NCBI GenBank assembly: GCA_028692715.1
Contig: JAQUWU010000013.1
Coordinates: 1-64,000 of the forward strand
Direction of reading: 5' to 3'
Length of the DNA: 64,000 bases
From: Paludibacter sp.
GTDB taxonomy: Bacteria > Bacteroidota > Bacteroidia > Bacteroidales > Paludibacteraceae
In this document: positions 57,490 through 64,000 of the stretch, piece by piece
How positions within the stretch are numbered: the stretch's first letter is position 1
Layout of the letters: the number at the start of each line of letters is the position of its first letter
Position numbers and translations under genes: made by a program
The notes under the pieces: generated by a model
Told to the model about the DNA's origin: nothing
The model's database searches: none
Seen by the model: only the letters and a program-made list of their open reading frames with translations

Positions 57490-59142
57490 TTATTTATAAA
57501 ACTCATTTTGAACCAATTTACTATTTCTTTTTAGTTCATCCGCATTGATGGGTAGATAATGACTTCCAAAATTATTTAACCACTTATTCTGAAGACTACC
57601 AACTTTTTCCGGTGATGTGCTTATTAATGACATATCTTCGAGATATTTCAAATTTTCAGGGCTGTAATTATTTCTTCGGGCATGTCGTAAAACATCAAAC
57701 CATCTTTTGCCTTCAAAACAAAATTCTCTGGCACGCTCCATAAGAATAGCTTTCTCGATTGTTTTTCCTTCAATTGAACCTGATTGTTTATAAAAAGGAT
57801 TTGATGTTTCTGTAGCATTTCTTATATTCCTGATTTCAAATAATAATGCCTGAGCATCGAGTAATTTGCTTTGATTATCACCTTCAATAATTGCTTCTTG
57901 TGCTAATGCTTCTGCTTTCATTAAAATCACATCAGCTAATCGATAAAAAATCCAATTTGTGTATGAAGATCCTTCATAACCTTCTAAACGTGTCTTTCCA
58001 ATATGTTTCCATATATTCCCTGCAGAATTATATGAGAATTTTTCACTTCGTACATCATAATAATTTCTATCAATCAAAGATTCCGGAAAAAAAACCCCCC
58101 GCATGTTAGTCATATTTGGAAGAATTTGAGCTACATTACTTTTAGTAGAACCAAACCATGTGAAAAATGGATTTGACAATTTATCATCCAAAGAATATTG
58201 TAATTCAAAAATACTTTCGGTACTATTACCTTCTCCATATACTTTTGTAAACAAATTATCAATATCACCTTCACTGGCAAAATTTGCTGTATCAGATATC
58301 ATTGTTGTCAAATTTTCATTGTACAATTTTTCAATACCAACAGAAATCAGTGAGAATTGACCTGATTCAATAATTTGATTACATTGGTAAATACAATTTG
58401 CATAATCGCTTTTCCAGAGATATAAGTCAGCTAATAAAGCTTTCATAGCCCATTTTGTAAACCGCCCTTTTGTAAATACAACTGAATTATATGAACTCGG
58501 TAATGTGTTTTCTTGATCAATACGTTCTAAAGTTACTATTAATGAATCTACTATATCAGTCTGAGATGTTTGGGATACTAAATAGTCCTGACTATCATAT
58601 ATACTAGCCTGTGTAATGTATGGTACGTCCCGAAAAGTTCTTAATAAATAAAAGTATGTTAAACTTCGGATACATTCAGCTTCGGCAATATATTGTTTCA
58701 TAAGTTTTTCACTAAAAGACAAATCCTTTTTACGGGCAATTGGTGAAAACTCAATAACCGTGTTACATTGATTAATTGTACGATAAAATAGCGACCAGTC
58801 AGTGTAAGTATTTAGTGTAGAGATCTCTCCCGTATTTAATTCTAGTAAATTTGGATCTTTTTGTGATTGTGTTGGTTGTACTATTTGTAAAGGAGCAGCC
58901 ATATCAGCTCTTAATTCACCCCAAACAAAATAACGTTTCACACAGTCATTAGCTTCAGATGAAGTACTTCCTCCTTTTAAGGATATATAACAACCCATTA
59001 AACTCGAAAGCGTTTCTTCCTTTGTTTTCCAAAACTGATCGCGTATTACGCCATCTTCAGGTGGAACTTCAAGCCAATCTGAACAAGATGTGAAAGTTAA
59101 AATTGCAATTAGAAGTATAATAATTGATTTTTGTGATTTCAT
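57490..59142 (-). CDS. SusD-like surface glycan-binding lipoprotein
   Basis: A 550-residue RagB/SusD protein with lipobox LTFTSCSDWLEVPPEDGV, TPR core (AEAECIRSLTYFYLLRTFRDVPYI) and C-terminal family segment MERAREFCFEGKRWFDVLRHAR. Length is normal. It follows its SusC by 33 bases. Confidence 0.95.
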   Translation of the reverse strand: MKSQKSIIILLIAILTFTSCSDWLEVPPEDGVIRDQFWKTKEETLSSLMGCYISLKGGSTSSEANDCVKRYFVWGELRADMAAPLQIVQPTQSQKDPNLLELNTGEISTLNTYTDWSLFYRTINQCNTVIEFSPIARKKDLSFSEKLMKQYIAEAECIRSLTYFYLLRTFRDVPYITQASIYDSQDYLVSQTSQTDIVDSLIVTLERIDQENTLPSSYNSVVFTKGRFTKWAMKALLADLYLWKSDYANCIYQCNQIIESGQFSLISVGIEKLYNENLTTMISDTANFASEGDIDNLFTKVYGEGNSTESIFELQYSLDDKLSNPFFTWFGSTKSNVAQILPNMTNMRGVFFPESLIDRNYYDVRSEKFSYNSAGNIWKHIGKTRLEGYEGSSYTNWIFYRLADVILMKAEALAQEAIIEGDNQSKLLDAQALLFEIRNIRNATETSNPFYKQSGSIEGKTIEKAILMERAREFCFEGKRWFDVLRHARRNNYSPENLKYLEDMSLISTSPEKVGSLQNKWLNNFGSHYLPINADELKRNSKLVQNEFYK

Positions 59143-59175
59143 ATATTTTATGATTTTCTTAAATTAAACAAAAAA

Positions 59176-62100
59176 CTAAAATGCTAGATTCAAACCCAAT
59201 GTAAATTGTTTAGCAACAGGAGTTCTGGAATTATCTTCGCCCGAGCTTAAATTAACTTCAGGATCCTGACCTGTATACTTTGTCCAAACAAATAAGTTAT
59301 TTACAGTACCATATAGATACAGTTCTGTCAATCCAAGTTTCTTTAACGCATCCCGTTTGAAGTTGTATTTTAAGGTAAGTGATTTCCATCTGACGAACGA
59401 ACCATCTTCTACATAACGGCTTGATGCCAACCAATTGTAACCTCGATAGTCTCCATTATTTACCATTGCACGTGGTAGTAAATCAGAAGGTGCATCTTCT
59501 ATATTGTCATAAGGATGAGTCCAGCGTTTTAAAACAGCAGTACTCTGATTATTAAATCCATACATTGCCTCTAAATTCATACGAGAAGAATTTTTAATAT
59601 AATTGCCATATCTGAAAAAGAAAACTGTATTCAGAGTTAAATCTTTCCATCTAATAGAAGGTGTAAATCCACCAGTGAAAAGTGGATTTTTATCTCCTAA
59701 CCAAACAATATCCTGATAATTTATATTCCCGTCATGATTAACATCAACATATTTTGCATCTCCTGGTTTGAACTGATAAGAATAAGTTGGATATCCAAAT
59801 CGCATATACACAGGCTGACTGTTACCATTAATATCTGTAGTGTATATTTTTTCATTGTTTGCATCGCGAGCAATTGTTTGATCTTCGTTGAGATATACTC
59901 CATTGTAAATATATCCAAAAAATGAACCGACTGATTTATTCAAAACAATACGAGATAAATAACTTCCGGCTTGATCCCAGTTTCCACTTTCAAGACTTCG
60001 ATATTGAGATATTTCTTTAATAACATTTTCATTACGAGCTACATTAAATGCAATATTTACCTTTAGCTCTTTTGTTTGAACCGGAGTGAAATTTACATTT
60101 ATTTCCCAACCTCTGTTTTGTACAACTCCCTGATTTAATCCCACTTCTGTAAAACCAGAAGTGGTCGGTAACGATGCTTCATCTGACCATTGATCCTGGA
60201 CAGTTCGAGTATAATATTCACCTTCAATATTTAATTTATTTTTAAATGCCTGTAAATTAAATCCATAGTTCGTTGTAATACTCTTTTCCCAACGGAGTTC
60301 ACTTAATTCAAGATTAGTAGAATAACTTGCCTGCTCACCTCCATAAGTCCATGAATAGGTACTATATCGGTTATAAAAACTTGCATCTGGAGCTTTTCCT
60401 GAAATTCCCCATGATGTACGAAGTGAAAAATCATCCAACCATTTCCAGTTTTTAAACCATTTCTCTCCGGATAAACGATAGCGTGCAGAAACTGCAGGAA
60501 ATAACCCAAATCTATATTCTCGTCCAAAATTGGAACTTCCGTTTAAGTTCAGGTTACCGTAAATAATATATTTATCAAGTAATGTATAATTAACATTTAC
60601 ATAACTTGATAATGATCTGCCACTACCAGAGCCAGAACTAATACTACCTCCCGGGGTAACTTTTGATAATATTGAGGGGTCGGTAAACCATTCATTTGGC
60701 AGATTGGTTGATTGAGATGAATATGAGAAACTTCTTGAAAAACCGATATTTGAACCGAGCATTGCTATTAATCTATGTTTTTTTTCATCTTCGAATTTTG
60801 GAGTGAAAAATAATCTGCTAATACTTGAGAATGAATATCCTTCTTTGTCTCCATCATTCGCTTTATTTGCTTCTCTTTCAGTCCAGAGTAATCCTGTTGC
60901 AGATTGAGGCAAGAACATTTTTATTTTATTATTCGATGTTTGGTATGAAACGTCTGAAGTAAATCGAAACAACTCGTTTGGACGAAATGTAAGTGAAAGT
61001 TTTGGTAATATTACGTCAGCCGTTGTTGTGTACTGACCATACAATGCCATTGCAACAGGATTATACGAAGAAGGATAAGAACCTTGTTTGTTGTCAACTG
61101 GAGTAAAAAAAGTAGGCGTTTGCTCTCCAAATTCATCAATATAATAAATGCTCATATTTGGCATTTTAGAATATGCGTGCCCCCGAACATTTTCGTAATT
61201 TTTCTCGGTAACTCCATGCGTAAAAGAAATATCGGCATGAAAATTCAGTTTGTCTGAAACAAAATAATCAAGATTTGTACGTGTATTAATACGATCAAAA
61301 GAGGTACCAAGTGTATTTCCATTGTTGTGAGAATATCCGGCAGAAATGGAGTATCTTAGCTTACTTGTACCACCACGTACAGCTAGGTCATATTGTTGTG
61401 AAAAAGTGGGTCTTTCAACAGCACTGAGCCAATCAGTATTTTGAGAATAATTATAGTAGTAAACAGGGTTATTTACATCGTAAGCAAATTCCGGATAAAG
61501 CAGTGGATCTAAAATAATTCCTGCATTTGCATTTGCTTCTAAAACCAAAGTAGTATATTCTTTGCCACTTAATGTAGGAATTCTGGAGGTAAGCGGGCTA
61601 TAAGATGCTGTAGTACGAAAAGTTATTTTGGGGGGAGAAATACTCCCACGTTTTGTTGTAATTTGCAAAACACCATTTGCGGCTCTTGAACCCCATATTG
61701 CGTTTGCTGCGGCATCTTTTAATACTACAATTTCTTCAATATCATTAGGAGCGATATTGAGTAATTGTGAAAAATCTTCTTCGGTTGCTGTACTAAAATC
61801 AAATTGCCCTATTTCCGTCTCTAGTGGCACCCCATCAACAACAATTAACGGTTGGTTGTCACCTGAGATTGAAGTTGTTCCTCTGATTCTTATCGACATA
61901 CCACTGCCTGGATCACCCGCATTTGCGACAATGTCAACGCCAGCCATTCTTCCCTGCATAGCTTCATCAATAGAGGTAACTTGCAGGTCACCAATATCAG
62001 CTGCTGATAGTTTACTTATTGCCATCGATATATCTCTTTCATCGATGTCCAATGCACCTACTGATTGTTTTTGTTTTGCAATTATTGTTACTTCCTCTAA

Positions 62101-62421
62101 TTTATTATTGTCATTTAGTTCAATTTTAAAATTTCTGTTTGTACCAATGATTATTTTTTTTTTCTGATATCCAACATAAGAAACAGAAAGTGTATTTTTG
62201 GAATCATTTATAACCAAGCTGAAATTCCCATCAAAATTAGTTACAGTGCTGGAAATAATCCGGTTATCGCTATTTTCTTCTACAACAGTTGCACCAATAA
62301 GGGGGAGTTTATCATTTGAAGCTATAACCGTCCCTCGTATTAATATTTTATCCTGAGCAGTTAATACTATGGATATAAAAACAAATATTACTAAAAGAGT
62401 ATTTTTTTTTGCGTTTTTCAT
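59176..62421 (-). CDS. SusC-like TonB-dependent transporter
   Basis: A 1081-residue receptor: signal peptide (about 1-22, ending VLTAQ), carboxypeptidase-D-like domain (RGTVIASNDKLPLIGATVVE), linker EEVTIIAKQKQSVGALDI, plug (SIRIRGTTSISGDNQPLIVVDG, NAIWGSRAANGVLQITTK) and a barrel ending KQFTLGLNLAF. Pairs with the SusD encoded next. Its barrel differs from the other two SusC proteins in the window, so a different oligosaccharide is likely. Confidence 0.95.
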   Translation of the reverse strand: MKNAKKNTLLVIFVFISIVLTAQDKILIRGTVIASNDKLPLIGATVVEENSDNRIISSTVTNFDGNFSLVINDSKNTLSVSYVGYQKKKIIIGTNRNFKIELNDNNKLEEVTIIAKQKQSVGALDIDERDISMAISKLSAADIGDLQVTSIDEAMQGRMAGVDIVANAGDPGSGMSIRIRGTTSISGDNQPLIVVDGVPLETEIGQFDFSTATEEDFSQLLNIAPNDIEEIVVLKDAAANAIWGSRAANGVLQITTKRGSISPPKITFRTTASYSPLTSRIPTLSGKEYTTLVLEANANAGIILDPLLYPEFAYDVNNPVYYYNYSQNTDWLSAVERPTFSQQYDLAVRGGTSKLRYSISAGYSHNNGNTLGTSFDRINTRTNLDYFVSDKLNFHADISFTHGVTEKNYENVRGHAYSKMPNMSIYYIDEFGEQTPTFFTPVDNKQGSYPSSYNPVAMALYGQYTTTADVILPKLSLTFRPNELFRFTSDVSYQTSNNKIKMFLPQSATGLLWTEREANKANDGDKEGYSFSSISRLFFTPKFEDEKKHRLIAMLGSNIGFSRSFSYSSQSTNLPNEWFTDPSILSKVTPGGSISSGSGSGRSLSSYVNVNYTLLDKYIIYGNLNLNGSSNFGREYRFGLFPAVSARYRLSGEKWFKNWKWLDDFSLRTSWGISGKAPDASFYNRYSTYSWTYGGEQASYSTNLELSELRWEKSITTNYGFNLQAFKNKLNIEGEYYTRTVQDQWSDEASLPTTSGFTEVGLNQGVVQNRGWEINVNFTPVQTKELKVNIAFNVARNENVIKEISQYRSLESGNWDQAGSYLSRIVLNKSVGSFFGYIYNGVYLNEDQTIARDANNEKIYTTDINGNSQPVYMRFGYPTYSYQFKPGDAKYVDVNHDGNINYQDIVWLGDKNPLFTGGFTPSIRWKDLTLNTVFFFRYGNYIKNSSRMNLEAMYGFNNQSTAVLKRWTHPYDNIEDAPSDLLPRAMVNNGDYRGYNWLASSRYVEDGSFVRWKSLTLKYNFKRDALKKLGLTELYLYGTVNNLFVWTKYTGQDPEVNLSSGEDNSRTPVAKQFTLGLNLAF

Positions 62422-62520
62422 ATATTTTACAAGATTATTAATAACAATGACAATAAATTTGGAGACAGGCTATATCTATTGCATATTTTGTTGAATCCTA
62501 AAATTGATTTGTGTTAAATA

Positions 62521-64000
62521 TTAATTTCGTTCAGAAACAGTAAACGTGAAAAAATTATTAATTTCATGTATTACAGCTTTACTTGCTATTCGGTTACTTC
62601 TGTATGAGTTTTGTACTGAGCTACCTGTAGGCTTACCTCTTTGAATACGTAAAGTAGTAGTTGTACCTAACCCGGCATTAATGGCGATCATACCTGCAGA
62701 TTTCACATTAAGTGGTGTGAGTAGTAACAATCCACTGGAATTCTTTTTTACTGATATTAAAGTTGATTGGTTAACTAATCCCCATGGTTCATCTGTAATT
62801 TTCAGAAGTGTAGGCATTGGGATACTATCCGGCATATCAATATTAACAGGATATAGATAATTTAAACCATCATCTGGAAATACCCTGCCGACTAAGATAT
62901 GAGCATTTACAAATTTTGTAGCTTGCGCCAAATAATTGATTTTGTCAGAAGTTATAGAATCTAAAGGCATTATATATCCTTTGTTTTTAGCTTCGGTCAT
63001 AGCAGTATTGTTAGGCATCAAGATTGTATAATAGTTTTCAGATTTTATACCCGCTAAAGTATTATCCGCAGAACTTTTAAGACAACGTTCCAAATAATCA
63101 ACAAATGTTTTTACATTCGGATTTTCCGTACGAGCCCGATCTATATAGGACCACAAATCCTTTTCAGATACTATTGTTGCTGAATTACGTGAAGCATATT
63201 CTAACATTTTATCAACATTGAAAGCTTGACCGTTATTAAAATTGTCGTTTACTTTCGTGAAATTCACATACGATCCATCCTCAATATTACCTGCAGCCTG
63301 CATTCCAATACCACTTTTGTATCGTACCATATCTCCACTTAAACTTGTTAGAAATGACCAACTTTCATATTGAGTAATTTTTGGCAGCTGGTCAAAGTCT
63401 TGAATATTTGCATTAATTTCACCGCTAGAAGATTGTACTTTAAGTTGCCCGGGAAAAATATGTAATTGCATTAAACGTTTCAAACGGGTATCAGCATTTG
63501 CAACTGAATTGCTAAAAGTATTATTCTCCCCCGAATAATTAAAGCCATCCTGTTTTAGTAATTCATCTGAAAAATTAAGAATTGTATACCTTTGATTAGG
63601 ATTATCATTTAATATACTTTTCATTAAATCTTCACGTAATCCGTTACTAAAATATTTTAAATAGGCTGTATTCAACCAACTGTGAGTAGGATTTAATAGA
63701 ATTTCTGAATATACGGTTTCAAAAAAACGGCTTTTAACAATATGATCAATTAAATAAACAAAACCATTACTTGCCATCCTTTTTTCAATAATTCCGTCCT
63801 GTGAAAATGTATTACCAGTACTTCCTGCACCATTTAAATATTCACCAGTAAAGTTTTTTGTTTTTTGATAATGAGTACCCCAAACCAACTCTTTTGCCAT
63901 ATGCGTATTAATTAAAGTTGATATAACCTCCAATGGTAGTTGTTCACGACTTGAATAATACTTTAATAATTTTGTTTTAATATATTGCTCCAAAATATCG
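62521..64000 (-). CDS. Fasciclin-type protein, 5' end beyond the window
   Basis: At least 490 residues of a protein whose frame stays open to the window edge, so the N-terminus and signal are missing here; the coding frame before EQYIKTKLLKYY continues with no stop. A helical stretch (about 1-190) precedes a FAS1-like region (ENYYTILMPNNTAMTEAKNKG ... ATKFVNAHILVGRVFPDD) ending SKAVIHEINNFFTF. The C-terminal H2-type box supports the FAS1 call. It lies 99 bases upstream of a SusC gene and probably heads the same operon. Confidence 0.7.
   Translation of the reverse strand, partial: DILEQYIKTKLLKYYSSREQLPLEVISTLINTHMAKELVWGTHYQKTKNFTGEYLNGAGSTGNTFSQDGIIEKRMASNGFVYLIDHIVKSRFFETVYSEILLNPTHSWLNTAYLKYFSNGLREDLMKSILNDNPNQRYTILNFSDELLKQDGFNYSGENNTFSNSVANADTRLKRLMQLHIFPGQLKVQSSSGEINANIQDFDQLPKITQYESWSFLTSLSGDMVRYKSGIGMQAAGNIEDGSYVNFTKVNDNFNNGQAFNVDKMLEYASRNSATIVSEKDLWSYIDRARTENPNVKTFVDYLERCLKSSADNTLAGIKSENYYTILMPNNTAMTEAKNKGYIMPLDSITSDKINYLAQATKFVNAHILVGRVFPDDGLNYLYPVNIDMPDSIPMPTLLKITDEPWGLVNQSTLISVKKNSSGLLLLTPLNVKSAGMIAINAGLGTTTTLRIQRGKPTGSSVQNSYRSNRIASKAVIHEINNFFTFTVSERN

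Noticed and set aside
1-64000. CRISPR arrays, rRNA and tRNA genes, replication origin
   Set aside because: No regularly spaced repeats, no rRNA-like stretches and no cloverleaf candidates with CCA-type ends were noticed on reading both strands.

Overview
The window comes from an AT-rich member of the Bacteroidota, most likely Bacteroidales or Marinilabiliales. The evidence is three SusC/SusD pairs, a hybrid two-component system, type IX secretion (T9SS) C-terminal sorting domains, FucP/FucU-type sugar genes, and promoter-like TAnnTTTG boxes in place of the E. coli type. Genus and species cannot be read from the sequence.

Positions 1-4800 are a compact accessory island on the + strand. Four uncharacterised small or medium proteins surround an AAA+ ATPase, with almost no intergenic space, and a serine recombinase follows after a clear terminator. 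Nothing links it to the sugar genes downstream, and its function is unknown.

Positions 5000-64000 are a large polysaccharide utilisation locus (or adjoining loci) aimed at rhamnogalacturonan-type pectin. A hybrid two-component sensor/regulator (5092-9414) converges on a minus-strand operon of two giant DUF4450-like secreted proteins, a sugar epimerase-like protein, a polyol dehydrogenase-like protein and a rhamnulokinase/fuculokinase. Divergent to that operon are SusC, SusD, a PL4 rhamnogalacturonan lyase and an unknown secreted protein; the last two carry T9SS sorting domains. An IS5-like insertion sequence (about 29425-30892) sits in the convergent gap before a GH105 unsaturated rhamnogalacturonyl hydrolase. 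Then come a mutarotase-fold protein, a FucP permease, an aldo/keto reductase, a zinc alcohol dehydrogenase and FucU mutarotase, divergent from an AraC-type regulator. From 39238 to the end everything is on the minus strand: a third DUF4450-like protein, GH43, GH2, GH28, a SusC/SusD pair, two fasciclin-domain lipoproteins, another SusC/SusD pair and the 3' part of a third fasciclin-type protein.

Working model: PL4 and GH28 cut the rhamnogalacturonan backbone, the SusCD pairs import oligosaccharides, GH105 removes unsaturated uronic acid, and GH2/GH43 trim side chains. FucP/FucU with the reductase/dehydrogenase pair and the kinase handle the 6-deoxyhexose. No recognised alpha-L-rhamnosidase (GH78/GH106) and no deoxyhexose isomerase or aldolase is visible in the window. 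This makes the three DUF4450-like proteins the leading candidates for an undescribed rhamnose-releasing glycosidase, and the reductase/dehydrogenase pair a candidate isomerase bypass. A 14-base sequence found in both divergent control regions (near 20.85 kb and 38.24 kb) may tie the regulon together.
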